Below are positions 1-9,002 of a DNA stretch of 54,154 nucleotides, in pieces. The notes beneath the pieces are model-generated. The model was given only the letters and a program-made list of their open reading frames with translations. It did no database searches and was not told the origin of the DNA. Both the position numbers and the translations under genes were made by a program. Origin of the DNA: an uncultured Caulobacter sp. (GTDB taxonomy: Bacteria; Pseudomonadota; Alphaproteobacteria; Caulobacterales; Caulobacteraceae); assembly GCF_937900395.1 (NCBI RefSeq), contig NZ_CALCDX010000062.1, positions 1-54,154 on the forward strand, written 5' to 3'. Each line of letters starts with the position of its first letter. Position 1 is the stretch's first letter.

Positions 1-1
1 C

Positions 2-475
2 CCGATCATCACCTTCGTCGACGTGCCGGGCTTCATGCCGGGCACCAAGCAGGAGTACGGCGGGCTGATCAAGCACGGCGCCAAGCTCTTGTTCGCCTAC
101 GCCGAGGCCACCGTGCCGAAGATCACCGTCATCACCCGCAAGGCCTATGGCGGCGCCTATGACGTGATGAGCTCCAAGCACCTGCGCGGCGACCTGAACT
201 ACGCCTGGCCGACCGCCGAGATCGCGGTGATGGGCGCCAAGGGGGCGGTGGAGATTATCTTCCGCCAGGAGGCCAAGGACCCAGAGGCCCTGGCCGCCCG
301 CGAGGCCGAGTACAAGAACGCCTTCGCCAACCCGTTCGTCGCCGCCCAGCGCGGCTATATCGACGACGTGATCATGCCCCACGGCACCCGCCGCCGGATC
401 GTGCGCGGCCTCAAGAGCCTTAAGGGCAAGGAACTCTCCAACCCCTGGAAAAAGCACGATAACATCCCGCTGTAG
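2..475 (+). CDS. pccB: Propionyl-CoA carboxylase beta chain, C-terminal part
   Basis: The reading frame is open from the window edge and gives about 157 residues of a biotin-dependent carboxyltransferase. It begins inside the conserved FVDVPGFMPGTKQE stretch, continues through GGAYDVMSSKHL and WPTAEIAVMGAKGAVEI, and ends in the family's usual short basic tail. These are the acyl-CoA/carboxybiotin site motifs of the PccB/AccD5 family; a full protein has about 510 residues, so roughly the first 350 lie outside the window. The family carboxylates propionyl-CoA to methylmalonyl-CoA with a biotinylated alpha subunit. No alpha subunit gene is visible here. Methylcrotonyl- or acetyl-CoA specificity cannot be fully excluded from the fragment. 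Confidence 0.9.
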   Translation, partial: PIITFVDVPGFMPGTKQEYGGLIKHGAKLLFAYAEATVPKITVITRKAYGGAYDVMSSKHLRGDLNYAWPTAEIAVMGAKGAVEIIFRQEAKDPEALAAREAEYKNAFANPFVAAQRGYIDDVIMPHGTRRRIVRGLKSLKGKELSNPWKKHDNIPL

Positions 476-492
476 CAGCGGAGGCGACGCCC

Positions 493-1770
493 TTGTCGGA
501 ATGGATTCAGGCCCTGTCGCCCTTCGCCGGCGTGGGCCTGGCGTTCGCGCTGGGGCTGCTGATCGGCGTCGAGCGCGGCTGGTCGCACCGGGCGGAACCA
601 GACGGCGCGCGCGTCGCGGGCATTCGCACCTTCGCGCTGTTGGGCCTAGCCGGCGGCGTAGCAGGGGAGGCGACGGCGCGGGTCTCGCCGCTGATCGGGT
701 CGGCGATCCTGATCGCGGCGGCCGCGGCCCTGCTGATCGGCTATGCGCGCGCGGCCGCCAAGGACGACCTCAGCGCCACCACCACGGTCGTGGGCATCAT
801 CACCCTGGGCCTCGGCGCCCTGGCCGCCGCCGGCCAATGGACCCTGGCGTGTGTCCTGGCGGCGTTGACCACCTTGATCCTGGCGCAGCGCAAGCGGCTG
901 CATGAGTGGGTCGAAGGGCTTAGTGAGCTCGAACTCCAGGCCATCGTCCGCTTCGCCCTGATCTCGCTGGCGATCCTGCCGCTGCTGCCCAACCACGCGT
1001 TCGGGCCGATGGACGCCTGGAACCCTCGCGAAATCTGGATGGTGGTCGTGCTGGTCTCGGGCCTGTCGCTGATCGGCTATGCGGCCAGTCGCAGGCTGGG
1101 CGCCGAGAAGGGCGTCTTGGCGACCGCTGCGGTCGGGGCGGTGGTCTCCTCGACCGCCGTCACCGCCACCATGGCCGCGCGCATTCGCAAGTCGGACGGC
1201 GAGACCACGGTGCTGGTCGCCGGGATCGCCCTGGCCTCGACAGTCATGATCGTGCGGGTGCTGGTCCTTGTCGCCGTGCTCGCGCCGTTCGCCTTGTCGG
1301 CCTTCGCGCTGGTGGCGGTTCCAGCGGGTCTGGTGGGCGCGGCCTATGTCGGCTGGGCGCTACGAATGAAGTCAGCGTCTACGAGCGATGGCCCCGCGCC
1401 ATCGGTTCGCAACCCCTTCGACTTGGGGCCCGCCTTGCTGCTGGCGGGCCTGGTGATGGTGATCACGCTAGCTGGCCGCTGGGCTATGCAGGCTTTTGGC
1501 GGCGCGGGCCTCGCGACCGTTCTGGGGATTTCAGGCATGGTCGATGTCGACGCGGCCATCATCGCCATGAGCCGCCTGCCCGCGGGAAGCCTGACCCCCA
1601 AGCTCGCCGGCCTGATCCTGGCCGCCCCGATCCTGGCCAACACCCTGGTCAAGGCGGGCCTGGCCTTCACGATCGCGCGCGGCTCGGCGGGCGCGAAGGC
1701 GGCCGGGCCGCTCCTGGTGACTTTCGTCGCCGGCCTGGCGGGCGTCGCGGCGCTGGCGGTGGTGTTCTAA
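493..1770 (+). CDS. MgtC/SapB-DUF4010 family membrane protein
   Basis: A 425-residue, very hydrophobic protein with about twelve predicted membrane spans. The N-terminal 140 residues resemble the MgtC/SapB fold: the first span carries GLLIGVERGW and is followed by GIRTFALLGL. The remainder matches the DUF4010 layout, including VGAVVSSTAVTATMA and a late MVDVDAAIIAMS motif. The start is TTG, 17 bases after the pccB stop, with GGAGG about nine bases upstream, so translation with pccB is plausible. The physiological role of the family is not established; Mg2+ homeostasis is only suggested by the MgtC-like half. Confidence 0.8.
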   Translation: MSEWIQALSPFAGVGLAFALGLLIGVERGWSHRAEPDGARVAGIRTFALLGLAGGVAGEATARVSPLIGSAILIAAAAALLIGYARAAAKDDLSATTTVVGIITLGLGALAAAGQWTLACVLAALTTLILAQRKRLHEWVEGLSELELQAIVRFALISLAILPLLPNHAFGPMDAWNPREIWMVVVLVSGLSLIGYAASRRLGAEKGVLATAAVGAVVSSTAVTATMAARIRKSDGETTVLVAGIALASTVMIVRVLVLVAVLAPFALSAFALVAVPAGLVGAAYVGWALRMKSASTSDGPAPSVRNPFDLGPALLLAGLVMVITLAGRWAMQAFGGAGLATVLGISGMVDVDAAIIAMSRLPAGSLTPKLAGLILAAPILANTLVKAGLAFTIARGSAGAKAAGPLLVTFVAGLAGVAALAVVF

Positions 1771-2543
1771 GCCGGCCGCCGCCGCAGGCCCCCACCTGAC
1801 CTGCTTCGCAGGTCGTCCGCCCCCCGGAAGGGGCGGAAGGGAACGCGAGCCTTCTTCCCCCTCCGGGGGAGGAGCGCCGTAGGCGCGGAGGGGGCGAGTA
1901 CGAGCGTTCGCGGCGCTCCATGATCCGCGTAGACGAAATCGAACCCAGCGATTTCAACGGCTTGTCACTTTTACGCGCCGCTCTGTGATCCGCGTTGAAA
2001 CTGCCGCCATACTCAGAGCTGTCCCCGTCGCGGGGGAGGGCGTTTGGATCCGGCCCAATACGGCGGCGGGGATAGGCTGAGCGGGGCCGTTTTTGGTCCC
2101 CGTCCGTTTCGGCAGGTCGCGTGGCTTACTCTTTAGGAGCGCGCGCGGGTGGCGGGGCGAGGCGGGACAAGGCCGAGAGCGGAGCGACAGGGCGGTGATC
2201 GATAAAGCCGCCTATCGTGGATCGCCGAGCTGGAGACGGTAGAGCCGATCCAGTTGGTCCATGCCCGTCCGGGGGGAACGGAGGCCCGAGCAGATAACGC
2301 TCACGCCCGCCGTCCTCATGGAAACAACAGCCTGGCGGAGCGGTCGACGAGCCGAAACGCAAATCAAACCATACGGTCTCCGGGTTCGCCCGGCCGCTCC
2401 GTCGCCTCCCCAACACCTTCAGCGAGCGATCGCGTGAAGCGGCGAAGGCATGCGCCGTCGCCAAACCTTTCCCTCGCGGCCCGACCCTTCTATATGCGGA
2501 CGCTTCTTTGCTTCGTCCGACTTGCCCGAAAGGCCGCGCCCGC
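1771..2543. other. Intergenic region with small inverted repeats, no gene seen
   Basis: This stretch of about 770 bases holds only overlapping ORFs with poor composition and no recognisable protein. Between 1785 and 1900 it contains GC-rich short palindromes: 1798-1803 with 1809-1814, 1816-1823 with 1830-1837, and a C-rich/G-rich pair near 1856-1900. This is the kind of repeat debris common between Caulobacter genes. The segment immediately before 2544 should hold the metG promoter. I see no convincing tRNA, riboswitch or T-box. Confidence 0.5.
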
Positions 2544-4253
2544 ATGGCTCGCATCCTGATCACCTCGGCCCTGCCGTACATCAACGGCATCAAGCACCTG
2601 GGGAATCTGGCGGGGTCGATGCTGCCGGCCGACGTCTATGCGCGCTTTCAGCGGGCGCGCGGCCATGAGACGCTCTACATCTGCGCCACCGACGAGCATG
2701 GCACGCCGGCTGAGCTGGCGGCGGCGGCCGCCAACCAGGACGTCGCCACCTACTGCGCCGAGCAGCACGTGCTGCAGCATGACGTTGGCCGCGCCTTTGG
2801 ACTGTCGTGGGACTGGTTCGGCCGCTCCTCGTCGCCGCAGAACCATCGCCTGACCCAGCACTTCTGCCAGGCCCTGGAGGATCATGGTCTGATCGAGGAG
2901 CGGGTCGACCAGATGGTCTATTCGGTCGACGACAAGCGCTTCCTGCCCGACCGCTACGTCGAGGGGACCTGCCCCCACTGCGGCTTCGAGAAGGCGCGCG
3001 GCGACCAGTGCGACAACTGCGGCAACCTGCTGGACCCCACCGACCTGATCAATCCGTACTCGGTGATCTCGGGCTCGCGGAACATCGAGGTGCGTGACAC
3101 CAAGCACCTCTACCTGCTGCAGACCAAGATGCAGGACAAGATCCGCGCCTGGGTCGACAGCCACGCCGACTGGCCGCAACTGGCGCGTTCGATCGCCTAC
3201 AAGCATTTGGACGAGGGCTTGATCGATCGGGGCATTACCCGCGACCTGGCCTGGGGCATTCCCGTTGCCAAGGACGGCGTCCCGCGCCCCGGCTTCGAGG
3301 ACAAGGTCTTCTACGTCTGGTTCGACGCCCCGATCGAATACATCGCCGCGACCCAGGAGTGGGCGGAAGCTCAGCCCGATCGCGACTGGAAGCGCTGGTG
3401 GCGCACCGACGAGGGCGCGGATGACGTCCGCTACGTCCAGTTCATGGGCAAGGACAATGTCGCGTTCCACACGGTCAGCTTCCCGGCGACCATCCTCGGC
3501 TCGGAAGAGCCGTGGAAGAGCGTCGACATGCTGAAAGCCTTCAACTGGCTGAACTGGTACGGCGGCAAGTTCTCGACCTCGAACAAGCGCGGCGTCTTCA
3601 TGGACGCGGCTCTGGACATCCTGCCGCCCGACCTGTGGCGCTGGTACCTGACCGCCAACTCGCCCGAAGGCAGCGACACGGCCTTCACCTGGGAGCAGTT
3701 CGCCAGCGCCGTGAACCGCGACCTGGCCGACGTGCTGGGCAACTTCGTCAACCGCATCCTGAAGTTCACCGAAAGCAAGTTCGAGGGCGTCGTGCCCGAG
3801 GGCGGTCAGCCGGGCCCGCTGGAAGAGAAGCTGTTCGCCGACGTCTCGGCGCGCCTGGCGGACCTCGCCGAGCAGATGGACGCGATCGAGATCCGCAAGA
3901 GCGCCCAGGCGCTGCGGGCGCTGTGGGTGGTCGGCAACGAGTACCTGCAGGAGGCCGCGCCGTGGACCGCGATCAAGACTGATCGCGACCGCGCCGCCCT
4001 CATTGTCCGCACGGCCCTGAACCTGGCGGCGCTGTACGCCAAGATCTCGGCCCCCTTCATCCCGTTCGCGGCCGAGAAGATCAGCGAGGCGTTCAGCCTG
4101 GACTTCCCGGCGGCGTGGCCGTCGAACGACGCCGCCGCCGAGCTTTCCAAGCTGACCGTCGGCCAGGCGATCACGGTGCCCGATGTCCTCTTTAAGAAGA
4201 TCGACGACGACCAGATCGCCGAGTGGACGGCCCGCTTCGGCGGCGCGGAATAG
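2544..4253 (+). CDS. metG: Methionyl-tRNA synthetase
   Basis: A 569-residue class I aminoacyl-tRNA synthetase that charges tRNA-Met with methionine using ATP. Family marks are the N-terminal ITSALPYINGIKHLGN (HIGH-type motif), a four-cysteine zinc knuckle CPHCGF...CDNCGN at about residues 142-160, and the KMSKS-type KFSTSNKRGVF at about residue 345. The C-terminal tRNA-binding dimerisation module of the longer E. coli enzyme is absent, giving the short form. The ATG at 2544 is chosen because the family begins MARILITSALPY; an in-frame start 36 bases upstream adds residues that do not match. The MFS gene follows within two bases. Confidence 0.97.
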   Translation: MARILITSALPYINGIKHLGNLAGSMLPADVYARFQRARGHETLYICATDEHGTPAELAAAAANQDVATYCAEQHVLQHDVGRAFGLSWDWFGRSSSPQNHRLTQHFCQALEDHGLIEERVDQMVYSVDDKRFLPDRYVEGTCPHCGFEKARGDQCDNCGNLLDPTDLINPYSVISGSRNIEVRDTKHLYLLQTKMQDKIRAWVDSHADWPQLARSIAYKHLDEGLIDRGITRDLAWGIPVAKDGVPRPGFEDKVFYVWFDAPIEYIAATQEWAEAQPDRDWKRWWRTDEGADDVRYVQFMGKDNVAFHTVSFPATILGSEEPWKSVDMLKAFNWLNWYGGKFSTSNKRGVFMDAALDILPPDLWRWYLTANSPEGSDTAFTWEQFASAVNRDLADVLGNFVNRILKFTESKFEGVVPEGGQPGPLEEKLFADVSARLADLAEQMDAIEIRKSAQALRALWVVGNEYLQEAAPWTAIKTDRDRAALIVRTALNLAALYAKISAPFIPFAAEKISEAFSLDFPAAWPSNDAAAELSKLTVGQAITVPDVLFKKIDDDQIAEWTARFGGAE

Positions 4254-4254
4254 G

Positions 4255-5472
4255 GTGACGGCGGGGGCGGACAACACGACCGAGGGGAGGGGCCTCCCGA
4301 CCCTGGTCCGGCTCTGCCTGTTCTACGCCTCGCTGTTCCTGGTCTCGGGCGTCAGCCTGCCTTACGCCGGGACCTTCCTGCGCGATCGCGGCATGAGCGG
4401 CGGCGCGATCGGCTTGATCCTGGCCGTGCCGCTGCTGCTGAAGCCCTTCACGGGTCCGGCGCTGGCGGTCTGGGCCGACGGCTTCAAGCTGCGGCGCACG
4501 CCGATGATCCTGCTGCTGATCGGCGCGGGCCTTGGCTATGCGGGTCTGCTGGCGGGCCATAACCTCTTGTGGCTGGTCCTGGCCTGGTTCGTCGGCCAGA
4601 CCCTGATGTCCACGGTCTCGCCGCTCATCGATGTGATCACCCTGCGACGGGCGCGGGTCGAGGGCTTCAACTACGGCCTGGCGCGCGGCACGGGCTCCAG
4701 CGCCTTCATCGCCGCCAACCTGCTGATGGGCGCGATCCTGACCTTCGCCGCGCCGACGATCATCGCCCTCTGGATCGTCGCCACCTGCTTCATCGGCGCG
4801 TTGGCGGCCGCCTGGATGGTGCCGCCAGAGCGGGTTCACGCCGAGGGGGCCAAGCCGGGCCGGGCCGAGCGCTGGAAGGGGCTGGGCGACCTGATGCGCA
4901 ACCGCACCTTCGTGCTGGCGGTTGTGACGGCGGGCCTGATCCAGGGCGCGCACGCCTTCTACTACGGCTTCTCGGCCATCCTCTGGCGCAAGCAGGGGAT
5001 CAGCGAGCCGATGATCGGCGTGCTCTGGGGCGTCGGCGTCGCCGTCGAGGTGGGCTTCATGTTCTTCCTCGAACCCCTGCGCCGTCGCTGGGGCCCCGAG
5101 CGGTTCCTGGTCCTCGGCGCCCTGGCGGCGGTGGTCCGCTGGACCGCCTATGCGTTCCAGCCGCCCCTGTGGGCGCTGTTCCCCCTACAAGCCCTGCACG
5201 CCTTGACGTTCGCGGCCTCGTTCCTGGCCTCGTTGCGCCTGATCGAGAAGCTGGCGCCGCCATCGGCGGCTTCGCCGGCCCAGGCGATCAACTCGGCCCT
5301 GTCGTCAGGCTTCACGCTCGGCATCGCGACCCTGGCGTCGGGGCCGTTGTTCGACGCGTTTGGGCCCTTTGGCTATCTGGCCACGGCAGGCATGGCGGGT
5401 CTGGGACTGATCGGCGCGATCGTCCTGGCCCGCCAGTCCCGTAGCCTGTCTAACGACAGGCTACGATTCTGA
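4255..5472 (+). CDS. MFS transporter of the MFS_1-like (HcaT-type) group
   Basis: A 405-residue protein with twelve predicted membrane spans. It starts with GTG one base after the metG stop, so translational coupling with metG is likely. The first spans contain FYASLFLVSGVSLPYAGTFL and the loop ADGFKLRRTP, typical of the 3-phenylpropionate/H+ symporter-like MFS group. The substrate cannot be read from the sequence. The last codons contain a perfect 10-bp hairpin, and a second larger hairpin follows the stop, so transcription probably ends here against the convergent cysNC. Confidence 0.8.
   Translation: MTAGADNTTEGRGLPTLVRLCLFYASLFLVSGVSLPYAGTFLRDRGMSGGAIGLILAVPLLLKPFTGPALAVWADGFKLRRTPMILLLIGAGLGYAGLLAGHNLLWLVLAWFVGQTLMSTVSPLIDVITLRRARVEGFNYGLARGTGSSAFIAANLLMGAILTFAAPTIIALWIVATCFIGALAAAWMVPPERVHAEGAKPGRAERWKGLGDLMRNRTFVLAVVTAGLIQGAHAFYYGFSAILWRKQGISEPMIGVLWGVGVAVEVGFMFFLEPLRRRWGPERFLVLGALAAVVRWTAYAFQPPLWALFPLQALHALTFAASFLASLRLIEKLAPPSAASPAQAINSALSSGFTLGIATLASGPLFDAFGPFGYLATAGMAGLGLIGAIVLARQSRSLSNDRLRF
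5441..5464 (+). terminator. Perfect hairpin in the last codons of the MFS gene
   Basis: gtagcctgtc and gacaggctac form a perfect 10-bp stem around a TAAC loop, inside the final codons of the MFS gene. There is no T-run after it, so it is not a classic intrinsic terminator alone. With the next hairpin it may form a strong barrier or protect the 3' end of the mRNA. Confidence 0.4.
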
Positions 5473-5476
5473 GCTG

Positions 5477-5526
5477 CGAGCGTGATAGTCGCCGAAACCG
5501 GCATCCACTTTCGGCTATCACGCTCG
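5477..5526. terminator. Bidirectional hairpin between convergent MFS and cysNC
   Basis: Arms 5477-5488 (cgagcgtgatag) and 5515-5526 (ctatcacgctcg) pair perfectly, and an inner 7-bp stem (gccgaaa with tttcggc) extends the structure after a 2-base bulge. It lies in the 59-base gap between two convergent genes, where a shared terminator is expected. No long T-run is present on either strand. Confidence 0.55.
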
Positions 5527-5531
5527 GGGCG

Positions 5532-7439
5532 TCAGATCGTGTAGTCGATCTCGCGGCCTTCCAGCCACGCCACGATCCGCTCCGCCGCCTCGACGGGATC
5601 GATCGCGGTGGTGTCGATCCGCAGCTCGGGGCTTTCTGGCGCCTCATAGGGGCTATCGACGCCGGTGAAGTTCTTCAGCTGGCCCGAGCGGGCCTTCTTG
5701 TAGAGGCCCTTGACGTCCCGCGCCTCGGCCACGGCCAGGGGCGTGTCGACGAAGACCTCGATGAACTCGCCCGGCTCCAGGATGTCGCGCGCCAGCTGGC
5801 GCTCGGCCCGAAACGGCGAGATGAAGGCGGTCAGCACGATCAGGCCCGCGTCGACCATCAGCTTGGCGACCTCGGCCACCCGGCGGATGTTCTCGACGCG
5901 GTCCTCCTCGGTGAAGCCGAGGTCTTTATTCAGCCCGTGGCGGACGTTGTCGCCGTCCAGCAGATAGGTGTGGCGGCCCAGGGCGTGCAGGCGCTTCTCG
6001 ACCAGATTGGCGATGGTCGACTTGCCCGCGCCCGACAGACCCGTCAGCCAGACCACCTGGCCGCGCTGGGACTTCAGGGCCGCGCGCGAGACCTTGGTGA
6101 CGTCGGTGTGCTGCCAGTGAATATTGTCGGCCCGCCGCAGGGCGAAGTTGATCATGCCCGCGCCGACCGTGCGGTTGGACAGGCGGTCGATCAGGATGAA
6201 GCCGCCCATCTGGCGGTTGTCGGCATAGGCCTCGAACGGGATGGCCTGGTCGAGCGAGAGATTGCAGACTCCGATCTCGTTCAGCTCCAGCCGCTTGGCG
6301 GCCGTGTGCTCCAGCGTGTTGACGTTCACCCGGTGCTTGATGTCGGTGACGCTGGCGCCGACCGTGCGCGCGCCCAGCTTCAGAAGATAGGCGCGGCCCG
6401 GCGGCAAGGGCTCGTCGTCCATCCAGACAAGCGTGGCCTCGAACTGGTTGGCGACCGGAGCGGGGGCGGCGGCGGCGGCGATGACGTCGCCGCGCGAGAT
6501 GTCGATCTCGTCCTCCAGCGTCAGGGTCACGGACTGGCCGGCCACCGCCCGATCGAGGTCGCCGGGCAGGGTGACGATCCGCGACACGCGGCTCTCACGG
6601 CCCGAGGGCAGGGCGCGGATGCGGTCGCCGGGCTTGATCGTCCCCGAGGCAATCAGGCCCGAGAAGCCGCGGAAGTCGAGGTTCGGGCGGTTGACCCACT
6701 GCACGGGCATGCGGAAGGCCTTGGCCTGAAGGTCGTCCTCGACCTCGACGCCTTCCAGCCAGTCCATCAGGATCGGCCCCTCGAACCACGGTGTCGCGTC
6801 GCTGCGGGTCGCGATATTGTCGCCGCCCAGGCCCGAGATCGGGATCGGCGTGAAGACCGTCAGGCCGATCTGGTCGGCGAAGGCGCGGTAGTCGGCGACG
6901 ATGGTCTCGAAGACCTCCTGGTCCCAGCCGACCAGGTCCATCTTGTTCACCGCCAGCACCACGTTGCGGATGCCCAGCAGGCTGACGAGGTAACTGTGGC
7001 GACGGGTCTGGGTCAGCACGCCCTTGCGGGCGTCGATCAGGATCACGGCCGCGTCGGCGGTCGAGGCGCCGGTGACCATGTTGCGCGTGTACTGCTCGTG
7101 GCCGGGGGTGTCGGCGACGATGAACTTGCGCTTCTCGGTCGAGAAGAAGCGGTAGGCGACATCGATGGTGATGCCTTGCTCGCGCTCGGCGGCCAGGCCG
7201 TCGACCAGCAGGGCGAAGTCGATCGCGCCGCCTTGAGTGCCGACCTTCTTGCTATCGGCTTCGAGGGCCGCCAGCTGGTCCTCGAAGATCATCTTGCTAT
7301 CGTACAGCAGACGGCCGATCAGCGTGGACTTTCCGTCGTCGACGCTGCCGCAGGTGATGAAGCGCAGCAGCGACTTGTGCTGATGCTGGTGCAAATAGGC
7401 TTCGATATCCTCGGCGATCAGGGCGGACTGGTGCGCCAT
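5532..7439 (-). CDS. cysNC: Fused sulfate adenylyltransferase large subunit / APS kinase
   Basis: A 635-residue fusion. Residues 1 to about 440 are the CysN GTPase: P-loop GSVDDGKSTLIGRL at about 28-41, DTPGHEQYTRNM and NKMDL, then two beta-barrel domains. Residues from about 455 are CysC, with a second P-loop GLSGAGKSTIAN, DGDNVRHGL and FISPFRAERQ. CysN with CysD makes adenosine 5'-phosphosulfate from sulfate and ATP, driven by GTP; the CysC half phosphorylates it to PAPS. The start codon overlaps the cysD stop (TGATG), so the two are translationally coupled. Cytoplasmic; assimilatory sulfur metabolism. Confidence 0.97.
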   Translation of the reverse strand: MAHQSALIAEDIEAYLHQHQHKSLLRFITCGSVDDGKSTLIGRLLYDSKMIFEDQLAALEADSKKVGTQGGAIDFALLVDGLAAEREQGITIDVAYRFFSTEKRKFIVADTPGHEQYTRNMVTGASTADAAVILIDARKGVLTQTRRHSYLVSLLGIRNVVLAVNKMDLVGWDQEVFETIVADYRAFADQIGLTVFTPIPISGLGGDNIATRSDATPWFEGPILMDWLEGVEVEDDLQAKAFRMPVQWVNRPNLDFRGFSGLIASGTIKPGDRIRALPSGRESRVSRIVTLPGDLDRAVAGQSVTLTLEDEIDISRGDVIAAAAAPAPVANQFEATLVWMDDEPLPPGRAYLLKLGARTVGASVTDIKHRVNVNTLEHTAAKRLELNEIGVCNLSLDQAIPFEAYADNRQMGGFILIDRLSNRTVGAGMINFALRRADNIHWQHTDVTKVSRAALKSQRGQVVWLTGLSGAGKSTIANLVEKRLHALGRHTYLLDGDNVRHGLNKDLGFTEEDRVENIRRVAEVAKLMVDAGLIVLTAFISPFRAERQLARDILEPGEFIEVFVDTPLAVAEARDVKGLYKKARSGQLKNFTGVDSPYEAPESPELRIDTTAIDPVEAAERIVAWLEGREIDYTI

Positions 7440-8362
7440 CAGAAGTAGCCCTCCTGCTTCTTCTTCTCCATCGAGGCGGACTGGTCATGGTCGATGACCC
7501 GGCCCTGGCGCTCGCTGGTGGTGGTAAGCAGCATTTCCTGGATGACCTGCGGGAGGGTGGCGGCCGCGCTCTCGACCGCGCCGGTCAGCGGGTAGCAGCC
7601 GAGGGTGCGGAAGCGGACGCTCTTCATCTGCGGGACTTCGCCGTCGCGCAGGCGGAAGCGGTCGTCGTCGACCATGATCAGCGCGCCGTCGCGCTCGACC
7701 ACCGGTCGCTCGGCCGCGAAGTAAAGCGGCACGATCGGAATGTTCTCCAGGTGGATGTATTGCCAGACGTCCAGCTCGGTCCAATTGGAGATTGGGAAGA
7801 CGCGCAGGCTTTCGCCCGGATGCTTGCGGGTGTTGTAGAGGTTCCAGAGCTCAGGACGCTGGTTCTTCGGGTCCCAGCGGTGCTCGGCCGAGCGGAACGA
7901 GAAGACCCGCTCCTTGGCCCGGCTCTTCTCCTCGTCGCGGCGGGCGCCGCCGAAGGCCGCGTCGAAGCCGTATTTGGTCAGCGCCTGCTTGAGGCCCTCG
8001 GTCTTCCAGAGGTCGGTGTGCAGGGCGCTGCCGTGGTCGAACGGGTTGATCCCGCGGGCCTCGGCGTCGGGGTTCTTGTAGACGATCAGGTCGAAGCCCA
8101 ACTCGGAGGCGATCCGGTCGCGCAGGGCGTACATGTCCCGGAACTTCCAGGTCGTGTCGACGTGCAGCAGCGGGAAGGGCGGCTTGCTGGGATAGAAGGC
8201 CTTGGCGGCCAGGTGCAGCATCACCGCGCTGTCCTTGCCGATCGAGTAGAGCATGACGGGGCGTTCGCACTCGGCCGCCACTTCCCGAAGGATGTGGATG
8301 CTCTCGGCCTCCAAGCGCTGGAGGTGCGTCAGGCGGGCCGGCGAGATCTCAATCGTCTTCAT
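7439..8362 (-). CDS. cysD: Sulfate adenylyltransferase small subunit
   Basis: A 307-residue protein of the PAPS reductase/ATP sulfurylase superfamily. It contains the PP-loop MLYSIGKDSAVMLHLA at about residues 37-52 and the family segments HVDTTWKFRDMY, FGGARRDEEKSRAKER and GCYPLTGA. It is the catalytic subunit that joins sulfate and ATP, working with CysN. The ATG at 8362 (MKTIEISPARLTHLQRLEAE) gives the usual length; an in-frame TTG at 8422 would add 20 residues without family resemblance. It heads the cysD-cysNC operon; the promoter should lie in 8363-8639. Confidence 0.95.
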   Translation of the reverse strand: MKTIEISPARLTHLQRLEAESIHILREVAAECERPVMLYSIGKDSAVMLHLAAKAFYPSKPPFPLLHVDTTWKFRDMYALRDRIASELGFDLIVYKNPDAEARGINPFDHGSALHTDLWKTEGLKQALTKYGFDAAFGGARRDEEKSRAKERVFSFRSAEHRWDPKNQRPELWNLYNTRKHPGESLRVFPISNWTELDVWQYIHLENIPIVPLYFAAERPVVERDGALIMVDDDRFRLRDGEVPQMKSVRFRTLGCYPLTGAVESAAATLPQVIQEMLLTTTSERQGRVIDHDQSASMEKKKQEGYF

Positions 8363-8583
8363 CGGTTCCGGCGGGAGCGCTGCGGGTGCGAATTCGGTAA
8401 GGGCCAAGGCGAGGTTCCGCAAAGGGAAAAATGTCCGGAGCCCTTCTGGTCGAGAAGAGCGGCGAACCTATGGTGGGACCTAGGCCTCGCCGACACGGGC
8501 GGCAACGCCGGAAATCTGGAGGCGCTGTCAGTTGGATTGGCGCCACACCTTCGCAAGCTTTGGCGTTCATGACGGAATTTTCA

Positions 8584-8600
8584 CTCGCGCGACGCGCGAG
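8584..8600. promoter_or_regulatory. Short GC palindrome between divergent cysD and the small secreted gene
   Basis: ctcgcgc and gcgcgag form a 7-bp inverted repeat around a GAC loop in the divergent intergenic region. It could be an operator for either gene or a small hairpin in the leader of the rightward gene. No family assignment is possible. Confidence 0.25.
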
Positions 8601-8639
8601 AGTCTCGCATAACGCCGCTATCGGGTTTTGAGGCGGGTC

Positions 8640-8849
8640 ATGGCCTTCTTGGCTGAAATGTTGGCGGTGGCGGTCGTTTGGCTGTCCTCTTTCGCGCTGT
8701 GCCAGTTTGGCGTGGCGACGGAGACGCACGCCCGCAAAGCCAACCATACCCACGCAGTGAAGACCGTGGCGCGCTCGCCGCGCGCGGAAGCCGCCAAGCC
8801 GCAGCCGGTCCCGACCGCCGCGCCCTCGACCACGCCCAAGGCCGCTTAA
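8640..8849 (+). CDS. Small secreted or membrane-anchored hypothetical protein
   Basis: A 69-residue protein beginning MAFLAEMLAVAVVWLSSFALC, one hydrophobic segment that can be a signal peptide or N-terminal anchor. A His/Lys-containing stretch and an Ala/Pro-rich tail follow. The start is the ATG at 8640 because GAGG lies six bases upstream; a TTG four codons earlier lacks this spacing. I do not recognise a family. It lies between cysD and tipN and is probably monocistronic. Confidence 0.5.
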   Translation: MAFLAEMLAVAVVWLSSFALCQFGVATETHARKANHTHAVKTVARSPRAEAAKPQPVPTAAPSTTPKAA

Positions 8850-8988
8850 GCCGCGATTAGGCGTCGCACCTGTGCGAACGCAACCAAAGCCGCTTTTCGT
8901 CAAGGCTTTTCACCGTTAGGTTCATCCGACACGCGAAGGAGGGGCCGGCGCGCGAAGGCTGTCTCAGCGCCCCCCGCCGACGCCCTGG

Positions 8989-8993
8989 GACTC
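8989..8993. promoter_or_regulatory. GANTC site just before tipN
   Basis: GACTC, a target of the cell-cycle methyltransferase CcrM in Caulobacter, lies about ten bases before the tipN start codon. GcrA acts through methylated GANTC sites at some cell-cycle promoters. Whether this copy is functional is inference. Confidence 0.35.
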
Positions 8994-9002
8994 CGGCTGT
9001 GT

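Noticed and set aside
2126..2593. 155-codon minus-strand frame before metG
   Set aside because: Overlaps the metG start and promoter, Arg/Pro-rich composition, no ribosome site.
2490..4277. 595-codon minus-strand frame opposite metG
   Set aside because: Mirror of metG codon bias; low-complexity Arg/Gly/Val/Asp composition and no motif.
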